DNA of 64,000 bases from Monilinia fructicola (Eukaryota; Ascomycota; Leotiomycetes; Helotiales; Sclerotiniaceae): assembly GCA_008692225.1 (NCBI GenBank), contig VICG01000008.1, positions 569,001-633,000 of the forward strand, written 5' to 3'. Shown in pieces: positions 12,211 to 25,720 of the stretch (position 1 is the stretch's first letter; every line of letters starts with the position of its first letter). The translations under genes were made by a program, and so were the position numbers. The notes below the pieces were generated by a model. It ran no database searches. It was not told where the DNA came from and saw only the letters and a list, made by a program, of their open reading frames with translations.

Positions 12211-14390
12211 ATGAATTCCTTGCTCTCTATCGGACGCAGTATCATCACATCTGCACCTCGAATAGTATCCGCTCGTCAGACAATGGTGACAGTTCGTACC
12301 ATGGCCACCGTGTCTACCGTCAGTGTTCCACGTGATCCAAACACCTTGTCAAATTACAATAATTGGAGAACGAAGCATACAATCGCCGATCTAGCCATTG
12401 ATTTCAAGAAACAGCGCGTTCATGGCACAGTTACACTACAGCTGGAATCCATTACCCATAAGGAATCTGAGGAGATTATCCTTGACACTAGTTTTGTTGA
12501 TGTGCAACATGTTGCAGTTGACGGAAATGAGACTGATGAATGGACTGTCAAGGAGCGCACAGAACCATATGGCAGTCCTCTCTCCGTGAAGATCCCTGGT
12601 GGAGCAGCAAAGGGTACCATCGTCGCACTCGACATTAAGCTATCAACTACGGACAAGTGCACAGCTCTCCAATGGCTCACTCCGGCTCAGACGTCAAATA
12701 AAAAGTTCCCATATATGTTCTCTCAATGCCAAGCCATTCATAACCGCTCTATATTCCCATGTCAGGACACTCCTGATGTGAAGAGCACATACGATTTCCG
12801 AATTCGCTCCCCTCTTCCCGTCCTTGCAAGTGGCCTACCTAGAGGTGCAACTTCGTTTATTCATGGCGAAAATGGAGAATCTGGGACCCTCCTCTACTCC
12901 TTTTACCAGGAGATCCCTATGCCCGCTTATCTCTTTGCTCTCGCATCAGGTGATATTGCTACTGCATCCATTGGACCACGTTCTCTCGTCTCGACTGGTC
13001 CAGAAGAACTCTTAGGGGCCAAATGGGAGCTTGAAAGAGATACTGAGAAATTCATTGAAACTATTGAGAAGATTGTCTACCCATATGAATGGACTCAATA
13101 CAACGTTTTGGTCTTACCACCAAGTTTCCCTTATGGTGGCATGGAGAATCCAGTGTTTACTTTCGCTACACCCACAATCATCAGCGGAGATCGCGAGAAT
13201 GTTGATGTGATTGCCCATGAATTAGCACATAGCTGGAGTGGTAACTTGGTATCCAATGCCAGTTGGGAGCACTTGTAAGTCCAGAGATTTCTATACCCCT
13301 TAACTCACTATTCGTGCTGGAAGTGTGGTTTCCTTTAATTTGCAGCTGACTTTGTCATCAGCTGGTTGAATGAGGGCTGGACAATCTATCTGGAGAGACG
13401 AATCATCGCTGCTGTTCACGGAGAATCATATAGAGACTTTTCTTCAATCATTGGATGGAAAGCTCTTGGTAAGTTTTCTCTCGATTTTTCGAATATCAGT
13501 AACTGAATTTGTCTCCAGAGGACTCCGTCAAGCTGTATGGTGAAGACCATGAATTCACCAAGTTGGTTGTTGATCTCAAGGGAAAAGACCCAGATGATGC
13601 CTTCAGTAGTGTTCCTTATGAGAAGGTAAGTACAATTGATGCTCAAAATTCTTCTTCGTTTTCTAACAATATTAGGGTTTCCATTTCCTCTACTATCTGG
13701 AGAGACTCGTTGGTAAATCAACCTGGGACAAATTTATTCCACATTATTTCACTACCTGGAAGAGAAAATCACTTGACTCGTTTGAGTTCAAGGCTACTCT
13801 TCTTGATTTCTTCGCCTCTGATAAAGCTGCTTCCCAAGCTCTAGAATCAGTGGACTGGGATTCTTGGTTCTACAAGCCAGGTCTTCCACCAAGGCCAGAG
13901 TTTGACACAAGCTTGGTTGACAAATGTTATGATTTAGCTAAGAAATGGGAGTCACAGGTAAGTCATCTACTTAGTTGTCTTCTTTCTCATACATACTGAA
14001 CTATTCTAGGATTTCACCCCCTCTCCATCTGATATTGAAGGTTGGTCCGCAAACCAAGTCGTCGTCTTCCTTCAACAAGTTCAACTCTTCACGACTCCTC
14101 TCACCCCAGCCCAAAGTCAAGCTATGGGCAAGGCTTACTCCCTTGTTGACACCCAAAACGTTGAACTTAGCTCCCGCTACTTCGGCGTTGGCTTGGCTGC
14201 AAAGGATGAATCCGTATACCAACCTACGGCCGAGTTGCTGGGTAAAGTAGGTAGAATGAAGTTTGTAAGGACACTTTATAGAAAGTTGGTGGCGGTTGAT
14301 AGAAAGTTGGCGGAGGAGACTTTTGAGAAGAACAAGGACTTCTATCATCCAATTTGTAGGGAGCAGGTCGAGAAGGATTTGAAGGAGTAG
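12211..14390 (+). CDS. LAP2: Leukotriene A4 hydrolase-type bifunctional aminopeptidase (M1), 5 exons
   Basis: Exons are 12211-13274, 13362-13468, 13519-13625, 13676-13957 and 14010-14390; all introns are GT-AG. The spliced frame is 1941 nt, 646 residues, intact and of family length. It is a zinc aminopeptidase of family M1 (yeast Lap2/human LTA4H type) with possible epoxide hydrolase activity. The exopeptidase signature GGMEN is at residues 309-313. The zinc site is HELAH at 336-340, with the third ligand in WLNEGW (E359), exactly the HExxH-x18-E spacing. The VPYEKGF block follows, then a helical C-terminal LTA4H domain. The first ~38 residues are rich in Ser, Thr and Arg and lack acidic residues, with further Met codons at residues 25 and 31. 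A mitochondrial form from the first start and a cytosolic form from an internal one are therefore possible (inference). Confidence 0.95.
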
Positions 14391-16520
14391 GAGGGATATT
14401 TGATCGTGAAAAAAGCGGATATCCCACTGAGAATTGCTCATGATGACACGAATAATCATTGCATAGTTAGCGCTTGCATAAATTACGGTAGATGAATGAT
14501 GAAGTTTTGGCACATTTTACGATAAGGCCCTCTGTTAACAATATCCTGACAGTATGCTGTGGACAATGAAAAAAGAACTTCATAGCATACTCTATCTATC
14601 TTCTTTCTATCGCTTCCTTCTCTCTACCACTTTCCACTTCGCTCCTTTCCGCATCTTAAAACGGGTTTCGATAACCCGCAGTACTATAAGTGCCGAAAAT
14701 CTCTCTAGCAGTATTCTCTTCCTCATACTAGAGCATCTCTTTCTTGCCTATATTGAATCGGAGGTTGGATCTCCCTGCACGTGATTAGTATAGCTAAGCC
14801 GTCCACCCACACATGTTCTCCCAATCCACCCCAAATACAAGCTGGTGACCGATCAACATCGCTTCTTACTCCCAGAAACAAGTTCATGCTAGGACTAGGA
14901 CTCATGGTACAAATCCTTCTATTGGAATCTGATTTGAGCAGGGGAACATATCGTCTTGTCTCTGCGTTTTGCTTAGGCTGACGATACGCGATCGCCAGTG
15001 CGACATCCGCAGCGAGGTTCGATGAATTATACAATCGACCGATCAAGTTTTGAATTCTCGGGAAAGACTAGCTGATGATCTCTCCGTCGCAACTGCAAGA
15101 GTTGGTGTCCTCCAAATGATCAAAACCAAGTTGCGATTTAAAATTGCAGAACTGGAGTATTGCCAATTCCCAAACGTGTTGGGTCGACCTTGAGAGATTG
15201 TATGGCCATCAAATTCGCTGATGTGTCTTATAGAATCTCTTTCAGAATGCCATCAACGGAAAGGTTGGAGAGATCAAGAAGGAAGGCAAACTGGCATATG
15301 GGCGATCATAACGCGTGCTGCAGTTGTTTAAGCAGTCTCTTCATCATCTGTCGCTCGACCTTCATTCACTGGCGCCTGCGCCACTACCCGTCAGGAGGTC
15401 ATTATCATTTGCGCTGATGGTATCGTCGGAATTGATTTGTAATAGCGTTCCTTATTATACTATATTACTCATAGAAGTTTTCATTTGCCTAGAGAGGTAG
15501 TGGATCTGATGAATAGGTCGAAGAACAAAAGAAGATTAGGGAATGATTGTGGATGCAAGCGAAATCGTTGGCTAGACCAAGAGAAGCCCCTCTCCACACA
15601 AAACGTATCGCTCAAGAATGCAGTGATACACCAAGGTTGAACTGTATGGCGTTCGGAATTTTAGGAATCCTGAGTTTTGTTCACCAATGTCCTCGGGAGT
15701 GCATGGTAGTAATATTCCACCATCACAATGCTTCACTTTTAGCGGAAGGTTATTTGTACTCACAATCAGTCGCCAAAAAATTGGAATCAAACTTCCAGGT
15801 TATGTATGTCGTCATAAATCTAACAATAGTTCCCTCACAAGTGCTTGCATCCTAGGTGGTCTAAACGTCAAAGCTACTTGGTTTTCTCCTTTCATTGAAA
15901 CGTCCAGAGCTACTTCAACAGAAAAAATCATTTGAGTATACAACATTATCTGGGCAGAAATGGGAACGGCGACACAGCTACTCTTCATCTTCTTCCTTCT
16001 CATTATCGGTATGATAACTATGGCCTTCCACAGCATCTGACACAACCCATTGTACTAACAAAAGCTACCGATGCCTCGATCCAACTGCATCTGAGTAGGT
16101 TAGGCCCAACATCGATTCCAAAAAAAAAAAAGCAAAAAAACATACAACAGTGGGGATTCGCTGGTGGTCACCCACCCAACTACTAATCCACCGATCTGAA
16201 GCTTGTGTATGGCAGAGCGGACGGGATGCCCAATTCTCTTCAGTCTATGGTCGTATGTGCTAGATTTTCATTGTTTTAGGAATATGTTCAAATAAGATAA
16301 GCTGTACTTGTAAAGTGTGGCAGGTTTGATGCTCCACACGTGATTATTAGATAAGATAAATTTTTTGGTCGATCTTTGAAACAATTTAGATGCATAGAGT
16401 GTTGAATTTAGAGTACTCGAGTATTTGGAGATTGAAACCAAATATATGGTGTCGAGATGATAGCTTGAAGGTTGATTTCACTACTGGGCTGTACCTTATG
16501 ACGATCACGAGTTCTACCAA
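14391..16520. other. No supportable gene
   Basis: Intergenic region between the aminopeptidase gene and the transposon nest. It has scattered short frames only. An A-rich run lies at 16121-16141. Confidence 0.4.
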
Positions 16521-16844
16521 CCCCTTAAGGGGAGTCGACAGGTCGGATGGACGTCCATCTGAGCTCCCCGTGGACTCGGAAAAAACGTCGGGTGGACTAG
16601 TGGGGCAAAAGTCATAAATTTGCATAAATTTGCATAAGATTCATAAAAATTCATAAAAAAAATTATGCAAAAATTGATTATTAATAAATTATAAATTTTT
16701 GAGATTAGATTATAAACGTTTAAAATCTAATTTTAAATTATTATTAAAAAAATAATATAATTTTCTTATATAAATTTATATTAATTTTATTTTAAATTCA
16801 ATTACATTATATATATAATTCTTAGAATATTTTAATAATATTTA

Positions 16845-16883
<39 letters not shown>

Positions 16884-17416
16884 AAATAAATTTATATTAA
16901 ATAATTTATCTTTTAATAAAGCTTTATTAATTAATATATATTAATTTGAATTTTATTTATTTATTACTTTATTAATATTTAAATATTAAATATAAATATA
17001 TTATTATTATTATTAAAATATTTTTAAATATTTTTAAATATTCTTAATTAGATTCTAAACGTTTTCTAAACGTTTTGAAAACGTTTAGGATTTAATTTAA
17101 AGCTTTTATTAAAAAATTAATATAATTATCTTATATAAATTTATATTAATTTTATTTTAAATTAGATTATATTAAATGGTAATAATTATAATATTTTAAG
17201 AATTATATATATCGGTAAATTACTCTCATGCCATAAAAAGTCGAAAAAATTACTCTTATGCCACAAAAATCGAAGTGATTTTACTATAATGCCATATAGA
17301 TTCTAGCCTTTTTAAATAGAATCTAATTTAGATTTTATTCAAAAACTATAGAATCTAAGGTTTTATAATAAATTTTTTATATTAACAAATTAGTAGTTAT
17401 ATTATTTCGAAATAGG

Positions 17417-18060
17417 GCCAATGAAATGGTTGGAATGGAATGGCCAGAATGGATGGCCATAGCCGGAATGGAAGGGTCGGGAATGGAAAGGCTAGAATGG
17501 AATGGCCGAAATGGAAGGGTTGGAATGGAATGGTCGGAATGAAATGGCTAGAATGGAATAGCCAGAATAGAAGGGCCGAAATAGTTAATCACCTTCGAAA
17601 TGGCCGAAATGGTTGATCACCTTCGAAATAGCCGAAATGGTTGATTACCTTCAAAATAGCTGAAATGGTTGGAATAATTAAGCTTTGAACGTAAAACAGA
17701 AAATTGAAGCTTTTTTGCTTACTAATAATTGATCAATGAAAATATTAGATTTTGAAAATTTATAATCACCTTCGAAATGGCCGAAATAGTTTGATCATCT
17801 TCGAAATGGCCGAAATAGAAGGGTTGGGAATGGAAGGGTTGGGAATGGAAGGGTCGGGAATGGAAGGGCTAGAATGAAATAGCCGAAATGGAAGGGCCAG
17901 AATGAAATGGTTGGAATGGAATGGCCAGAATGGAATGGCCGAAATGGTTGACTACCTTCGAAATGGCCAGAATGGAAGGGTCGGGAATGAAGGGCCAGAA
18001 TGAAATGGCCGAAATGGTTGATCACTTTCGAAATGGCTGGAATAATTAAGCTCCGAAGGT
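17417..18060. repeat. GGAATGGCCGAAATGG degenerate minisatellite
   Basis: Irregular tandem copies of GGAATGGCC, GAAATGGCC and GGAAGGGTC, interspersed with a TTGATCACCTTCGAAATGG unit. The same repeat occurs at 53750-53950. Confidence 0.9.
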
Positions 18061-18140
18061 AGGTAGGACGAAAAGTCGGAGCTTTTTTGCTTACTAATAA
18101 TCGACCAATGAAAGTATTAGATTTTGAAAATTTATAATTT
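18029..18140 (+). repeat. Repeat module with GC hairpin followed by T-tract
   Basis: Starts GGAATAATTAAGCTCCGA. Arms GCTCCGA and TCGGAGC can pair and are followed directly by TTTTTTGCTTACTAATAAT. A RIP-like mutated copy lies at 17672-17765 and a third copy at 53948-54055. Confidence 0.7.
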
Positions 18141-18292
18141 ACTATTTAGATTCTAGCCTTTTTTGAATAGAATCTAATTTAGAATCTAGCCTAAAAAAGC
18201 TAGAATCTATATGGTATTATAGTAAAATAAGTCTGATTTTTGTGGCATGAGAGTAATTTTTTCGACTTTTCATAGTATAAGAGTAATTTACC

Positions 18293-18327
<35 letters not shown>

Positions 18328-18802
18328 TATAATTTGTCTTTTAATAAAACTATATTAATTAATATATATTTAAAATTATTATTATTAGTTTATTATTTAA
18401 TTAATATTTTAATATTAAATAATTAGTTTTTTAATATTAAATATAAATATATTTAACATTATTATTAAAAAAAAATTTAAATTTTTTAATTAGATTCTAA
18501 ATATTTTGAAAACGTTTTCGAAATGTTTTCGAAATGTTTTCGAAACGTTTTCAAAACGTTTAGAAAACGTTTAGAATCTAATTAAGAATATTTATAAATT
18601 TATGCAAAATTTTATGAATTTGCATAAAATTATACATTCGGTTAAACGTCGGGTGGACTTGTGTAACGTTTTGCAGTTGACCTTTTTTTTTAAGAGACGC
18701 CCCACAGGTCCATATGAGCTCAAATGGACGTCCATCCGACCTACATACCTCTTAAGGGTTCCTTTGCATACTGATTAGCCCGACAATCCAGGAGATCTCT
18801 GT

Positions 18803-18822
18803 TTATTCCTTCATAGCTGATA
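18803..18822 (-). pseudogene. Severed 3' tail of iron-type alcohol dehydrogenase remnant
   Basis: If the element at 18825-28909 and one TA copy are removed, the minus-strand frame ending at 28912 continues for six codons (ISAMKE) to a TAA at 18803-18805. The read-through frame supports this being the original gene end. Confidence 0.45.
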
Positions 18823-18824
18823 TA

Positions 18825-18865
18825 GAAGGTTCCACGGGCCAACTGAACACACTGGCCAACTGAAC
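18825..18865 (+). repeat. Left 41 bp TIR
   Basis: Identical in inverted orientation to 28869-28909. Confidence 0.95.
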
Positions 18866-19742
18866 GCGCTAAACCCTTTTAGTCGATAAGCTGGCAATAC
18901 CTTATTCTTAAAGGTATAATTAACTCTTATACTTTATTATTATAATATATACTTTGATAATAATAATAATCACATAATAAACTTTCTTTTTATTAATAAA
19001 ATTATTAAAAATTATTAAAAAATGATTTATAATTTTTTTTATAAAATTTATAACAGTAAACTTTTTATAAATATATTTTATTAATTAATTTATATTTATA
19101 AAACTATTAAAAAATAAAATATTAGATCTTTTTATATTTCTATTATTTATAAAGTTTATAAATTATTATATATAAAACGTTTTATTCTTTAAAACTAAAA
19201 TGATTAATTAATAATAAATAATTTAATTTAAAAAATAAATTTCAAAGATAGATTTTTAAAAAATTATAAACATTTTATAATGTATTATTAATAAAATATT
19301 ATAACTATTTTTAATATATTATTAATAGAATATTATAAGATAAACGATATCTATAATTTTAAAAATATAATTAATAATATAATTTTTAAAATAGTTTTTA
19401 AAATTATTTCTATAATTCTTTTAATATATAATATAAATAATAATTAAGTTTATTATTAAAATTATTATATTATAAAAATTATTATATTATTAAATATATA
19501 ATATTAAAAAAAGATTCTTTATAAGATTTTATATTTATTAAAAATTTTATATAATTTAAAGCTTTTAAATTTTTTATATATTTATATATATAGAAATCTT
19601 TTTTATTTTTATTTTTAATTAAAAGATCTTAATATAATCTTATAGAATTTATTTATTATAAATAAATATATAATAAAAATTCTTAAAAGAGTTTTTATTA
19701 TTATTAAGAAATTAAATAAGTATATATATTTATATATATTTC

Positions 19743-19886
19743 TGTTAGGAAGCAACCCTTCTGACAGGGTCACATAATCACTTATATTAGTATTTAAGAG
19801 GAAAGGATCCTAAATCCTTTCTTTTTCTCCTTATAAATAACTACTTTATTTCAATTAATCCCTTTGTTTTCTTGTACTTTGTTACA
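19743..19886 (+). repeat. 5' LTR of Gypsy copy 1
   Basis: 144 bp, TGTTAGGAAG...GTTACA. It contains an ACCCT/AGGGT inverted repeat, a TATTTAAG TATA-like box at 19791, and a GGAAAGGAT...ATCCTTTC hairpin directly after. Confidence 0.95.
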
Positions 19887-22069
19887 AAGTTATTTATCTT
19901 TTAAAATTAAAGAGTCTTATTAATTAAACTCGAATATTATCAAACTAATTCTATTAAAAAGATTTTTTTACTTAAGTTAGATTTTGGAAATTTTCAAATC
20001 AATTCAAAGATACTTTAAAAACATTTTAAGTGGTGAAATTACAATATCAATTATAGAACTATAATTGAATCAAATATTCCACCTTATTCCAATGTAAATA
20101 ATATACTTTAGGAAACAATATGTTGAATTTACGAAGCTAAACTTAATATAATAACCAAATCGCTATTATAAACCTGAATACAAACCTAAATTAATTTGAA
20201 AAGTTATAATCAAATAATAATAAAAAAGAAATTATATTTAATAACGAAAACAAACAAAAAAGCAAAAATAAGGAAGTAATATTTAATAATAATAGTTTAA
20301 AACCTTTTACTCTAAATTTTTCAAAATCTAAAGAAAAGTATTTACTTAAAACAAGAGTATAACCATTATCATTGTTAAATTCTTCATTATTTTAATTCCT
20401 TTTTTTATTTTATTAAGACTAAGATTATATTATAGTATCATTCAGATTATTCTTTAAAACTTTTTTATACTTTAAAACCTTTAGTAAAAAGGATAGATAC
20501 CTAATTAACCCTATTTCAAATGTATATAATTTTATTAGAAAACAAAATAAGGTTAATGAAATAATAAAAACCGGTTTTAGTGGATATAATTCTAATTATA
20601 ATTAATATTAAACTTAATATTTATTATCGAATACAAGCATATTATTAGGATTCTAAGCTATTATAATCCAACAAAAATGTAAGATAAAAGTATTTAAAAA
20701 AAAAATTATAAAAAAGAAAAAAAACTTTCTGTAATTAAAAAACTTTTAATTAAATCTGTATAAGATTGTAATTAATCTTTTAAAAAACCAAAAATTATTT
20801 TATAATATTATATTAGGTCGATAGATATTAGGTTAATATAATAATTGCTAATAAAAATTCGTAGATTAATAACAAATTTAAGTGTAGATTCTATTTATAT
20901 AATTAATAGTATTAATATAAAAAAAAATTTAAACTTAAAGCATTATTAACCTTTAATAAAGGAAAATCGGATATACGCTTTTAAATTATAAAATTAAAAA
21001 ATTATATAACCTTAGAAAATATATATAATAAAACAGAATAAATTGCTTTAGCATAAAGTTATATTATAGGATTAGCAAAATACAAAATTTAATTAATTAG
21101 ATTAAGCATAAATAATATTAATAATCTAAAATTTCAAAATTAGCAATTACTGAAATAATAGCTTTTCGAATAATATAAATTAATAGATATTAATATAAAA
21201 GCAGACTTTAAGATATAAAATATAAAAATAAGGGATAAGTAATTAATCTAAAATTTTATTAATTATTTTAAATCAATATTGCAAAATATATCTTAATTGT
21301 ATAAAAATCAATTAATTATAGTAAATTATAAGCTAAAATTATTATAAAATATTTTAATTAGAATATACATTAATTATAATAAATTATTATTAATAATATT
21401 TAAAGGATTAAAAATAATAATACAAAATACCGAAAATTTTATTTATATGCAAAAAAAACTTTTCCCAAAATCAATTAGATTTGAAATCTGTAATATATTT
21501 ATAATAAATACCTTAAAATCAAATATATTAAAAAATATAATATTATTAGAAAAAAAAAAGAATTCTTTTTTCCAAATATATTAATAAAATACCGCAAAAA
21601 AGCCTATAATGAAAATATATATTTTTATTACAAAAAAAAAAATTATTGTATTAGAGATTATTTTAAAAAACTAAAAAACAAAAAACCCTCCTAGATTTAA
21701 AAGTTATGAAATATAAAAGAATAGATTTTTAATCAATTAAACCAAAATGAAAAAGAGACTATAAATAGTTTCTGGGTAACAAGCTTTAATAAATTATTTA
21801 TAATCAGGCCTATATTAGAAAAAGAAGAAATATGTTATATAACAAATATATTCGAACCAATAAAGATAGAATAAACTATTATATTAATATTATTAAAAAA
21901 TATAAGATTATAGGAACTATTATTATTAAGTTTATATAGGAATAAAATATTATATTACAATTTATTAATAATTGAGGATACATTTAATTACCTTTAAATT
22001 ACAAATATTCATCAAGCATTTTTAATTACAGAAATTATCTTTACTAAAAAAAGTGAAAATAAAATAATG

Positions 22070-25000
22070 TTTCAAACAATAATAGATTTAGGAGCTATTG
22101 TAAACTTTATTAAATTAGAGATAATTAAATAAATTAATTACAAAAACATTAATATATATTATCTTGTAGTATAGAATGTAAATAAGAAGATAATGGTATT
22201 AGCTTTAAGTATTGTAGGAAAAAAAATAAAATTTAAATATTTTTTCTTTAAAGATAAGTTATTAATAATTTTCTATGAAATACTTTTGCAAGTAATTGAT
22301 ATTATTCTTAAATTACTATTCCTAAAACAATTTAATCTAAAAATAGATTGGAGAATGGAAAAATTGGAATAAAATAAAGGAAGGATATTTATAGAAGTAT
22401 AGAACTTTTTTCAAATTATTAACGTTATACTACGATATAAGAATAAGGGCGGAAAAAAGGATGGAAAAGTTTTTATTATTAATAATAACATTTTTGATAT
22501 TAATAAAGGAATTAAACCCAGATTCAATTGTAGTAGTATTATAATAAATTCTAAATGAATATAAGGAGTTTGCTGAAATATTTAGTAAGATAAAAATGGA
22601 AAAGCTTTTATTAAAACAAAAGCAAAAAAACTATACATAAACTAGGAGTAGATTATAAAATCATATTGTAATTAGGCATAACGCTGTTATTTAATTTAAT
22701 ATATAATTTATTAAAAACAAAATTAAAGATATTGAAAGATTATATAAAAAAGATGATAAGGTTAGAGTTTATTAGATTAACCAAATTAGAAGCAAGTGCA
22801 TTAATATTATTCGTAAAAAAGAAGGGTATTATGGAATTACAATCATATATAAATTATTGAGGTATTAATGTAATAACTATTCCGAATAAATATCTAATCC
22901 TATTAATATCAAAGATATTTAATAGATTAGAAAAGATAGTTATATTCATAAAATTAAATTTGAAAGAAATTTACAATTTGATATATATATATAAAAGAGA
23001 TAAATAAAAGATAGTTTTTTACAGTAGATTAGGTTTTTACGAGTATTTAATAGTATTATTTAGTTTATATAATGTATTAGCAACCTTTTAAGTTTATATT
23101 AATTAATATTTAAAACAATTTATAGATAAACTAATAATAATCTATTTAAATAATATTTTAATTTATTTTAAAAGTAAGAAAGAATATAAAGATTATATAA
23201 AACAGGTATTAAAACAATTATTGGAATATAAACTATTCTACAAATTTAAGAAATACTAATTTGGAATTAAATAGATAAAATTCTTTAATTATATAATATT
23301 AAACAAAAAAATAATTATAAACTTATTTAGAGTAAAAACAATAATTACTTAATTATTCCCAAAAAGCATTCAAAAAATACTATTATTTCTTAAATTCTGT
23401 AATTTCTATAAACGATTTATATTATTATATAACGAGATAATATTATTATTAATTAACTTAATAAAGGAAAAAATTAAATTCATTTAGTTTAAAAAATGCA
23501 AAACAACTTTTAATAAACTTAAGAATATTTTTATTAAAGTATTATTATTAAATCATTTTATTATAACGCTAGTATATTTTCTGGAAATAGATATATTAAT
23601 AAAAACCTTATATAGAGTTTTATTTCAAAAATAGGAGGATGAGTATAAATACCTAATTATATTTTACTTCAGAAAACTAATACTAGCAAAAATCAATTAT
23701 ACAATTTTCGATTAAAAACTAATTATATAACTAATTAAAAACTATTATAAAATCAATAAAGTATTAAAGATACTTCCTTAAAGAAGTATAATACTAGATG
23801 ATTATAATAATAGATTATAATAATTTAAAACATTTTATAATATTAAAAATATTAATAAGAAGATAAATGAAATAGATAATAATATTATTAAAAATAAATT
23901 TTATAATTATTTATAAATTAGGTAAAAACAATTTAGTAAATATATTATTAAAAAAACTAAATTACCAAAATAAAGATTTTAAACTAACCTTATTATTAAA
24001 GCTATATTATTAATTACTTAACTTGCTTTTAACTATAAATAGCCAATAGGATTTATTATATACTATCATAGTTAAAGTAGATATAATCTGCAAAAAAGGA
24101 AGATATTATATAATAAATAAATTAAAGGAAATAGAAAATATAAAATTAAATTGTAATAATATATAATATATAATAACCCTATTTTTATTAATATTGGATT
24201 TAAAAAAAGATATTACAGCGAAACTAAAGTACAAAGAAGGGTTAATAAAATTAATTAAGAAATCTTAATTAAGTTATTAAAACCTAAAAAAAAAAGAGTT
24301 TATTATATATAACAATCTCTAATATTACGAAAGAATAAAATTGTATATATTACTAAATAAATCGTTATAAAAATTATTACTATAAGAATTTTATAATTCT
24401 CAAATAATCAATTATTTTGATTAAAAGGTAATTATAGATAATATAAAAAGATTGTTATATTAAAAAGAAATAAATGTAAATATAGTGGATTATACTAAAT
24501 CTTGTATAGTATATTAAAAAAATAAACTTTTATACAAAAAGAAATTTGGAGAACTAATATTAATATTAATCTTTATAAGGCTATAAAATAGATTATCTAT
24601 AAATTTAATTATTAATCTATTAATATTATAATCGAAAAATAATTTTAATAATAGAAAAAATAGAAAGAATTTATTTCTATACCTAATATACAATTGTATT
24701 CTAATAATAACGAATAAATTTATTAAAGAAATAAGCTTTAATTTAGTTAGGAAGAATATAACAATTATTTAATTCGCTTTTATTTTTATTCGAATTATAA
24801 TAACAAAGTATAGAATATTAGATTTAATTGTAAAGCAAGTTTTTTTAAATAGGGCAAGCTTTTTTATAAATGTTTTTTAGATAGCTTTAATAATCTATTT
24901 AGGTATAATAAGGAAATTCTTAATAATATTTCATTTGTAAACTAATGATTCTATTAAACAAATAAATCAAATTATTAAGGTTTATATTAAATGTTTTATT

Positions 25001-25720
25001 AATTATAAATAAAATAATTGGGTAGATCTTCTATTTGTAGCAAAATACACTTATAATTTTATATTAATATTAATTATAAATGTTTTGTTATTTAAAGCAA
25101 ATGGAAAACAAATGCTATTATTATTAATTAATATAAATATTTAACAAAAATTAGAAAACGCTTTATAATTAATAAAAAAACTAAAAATATTGTATGTAAC
25201 GATGATAAAAGAATTGATTTATACCTAAAATTTAATAACAAAATATTATAATATAAAATATAAACCCTAAATATTTAAAATAGATAATATAATTTGATTA
25301 ATAATAAAAAATTTATTAATAAATAAAAAATATATTAAACTAAATTTTAAAAATATTAATTCTTTTAAAATAATAAAAAATATAGGATTATAAGTTTATA
25401 AATTAAAATTATTATTAATTTTTTAATATTATAATGTTTTTTATACTAGTTTTTTTAGATTATATAAAACAATAAATTAAATAAATCGTTTAAATAAAGC
25501 TAAAAAGAAATTAGATTATAAGCTTATATAGAATATACAATATAAAAATATTATCCTAGAATAGTATATCAAAAAGATTTTTAATTTTAGAATAAAAGGG
25601 AAATGGAAAAAATTAAAATTTTTAATTAAATAAAAAGGTTATTCAAATAATGAAAATATATAGTAAAAGCTAAAGGATTTAATTAATATTTAAGATATAA
25701 TAAAGAAATTTTTTAAACTA
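22070..25720 (+). pseudogene. Gypsy copy 1 pol remnant (PR-RT-RH-IN-chromodomain)
   Basis: Multiply interrupted frame. Aspartic protease trace LGAIVNFIKLEI at about 22090. Reverse transcriptase at 22860-23280 includes FYEYLIVLF and IIYLNNILIYF, where the catalytic YxDD has drifted to LNN. RNase H at 23565-23830 has IIFYFRKLILAKINYTIFD. Integrase at about 24440-25180 has FHL-TNDSIKQINQIIKVYI and WVDLLFVAKYTYN. A C-terminal chromodomain at about 25550-25720 has KKLKFLI-KGYSNNENI. The chromodomain makes this a chromovirus. No full-length open frame survives. Confidence 0.9.

Larger units (their letters stand above)
17213..18293. mobile_element. Nested MITE-like element with ~130 bp terminal inverted repeats and a minisatellite core
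   Basis: The ends start CGGTAAATTACTCT and are inverted copies over roughly 130 bp (17213-17345 against 18160-18293). They include the shared segments GTCGAAAAAATTACTC and CCATATAGATTCTAGC. Flanks are (TA)n on both sides, so a TA target duplication is likely but cannot be delimited. The core holds a GGAATGGCC-type minisatellite. No coding sequence is seen. Confidence 0.75.
16525..18755. mobile_element. TTAA-bounded inverted-repeat element (2.2 kb, non-coding)
   Basis: TTAA occurs at both ends (16525-16528 and 18752-18755). Inside it, inverted copies share AGGTCGGATGGACGTCCAT and then TGAGCTC at 16540-16565 and 18718-18741. Further inward, a mirrored run of AAACGTTTT-like sequence (17050-17100 against 18488-18585) supports a large palindromic structure. 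The interior is AT-rich without an open frame and contains a second inverted-repeat element. A motif ACGTCGGGTGGACT appears near both ends in the same orientation. TTAA ends suggest piggyBac-like targeting, but no transposase is visible, so the class is inferred. Confidence 0.6.

Noticed and set aside
17795..18025. 76-codon minus-strand frame rich in Phe/Pro/His
   Set aside because: Translation of the GGAATGGCC minisatellite.
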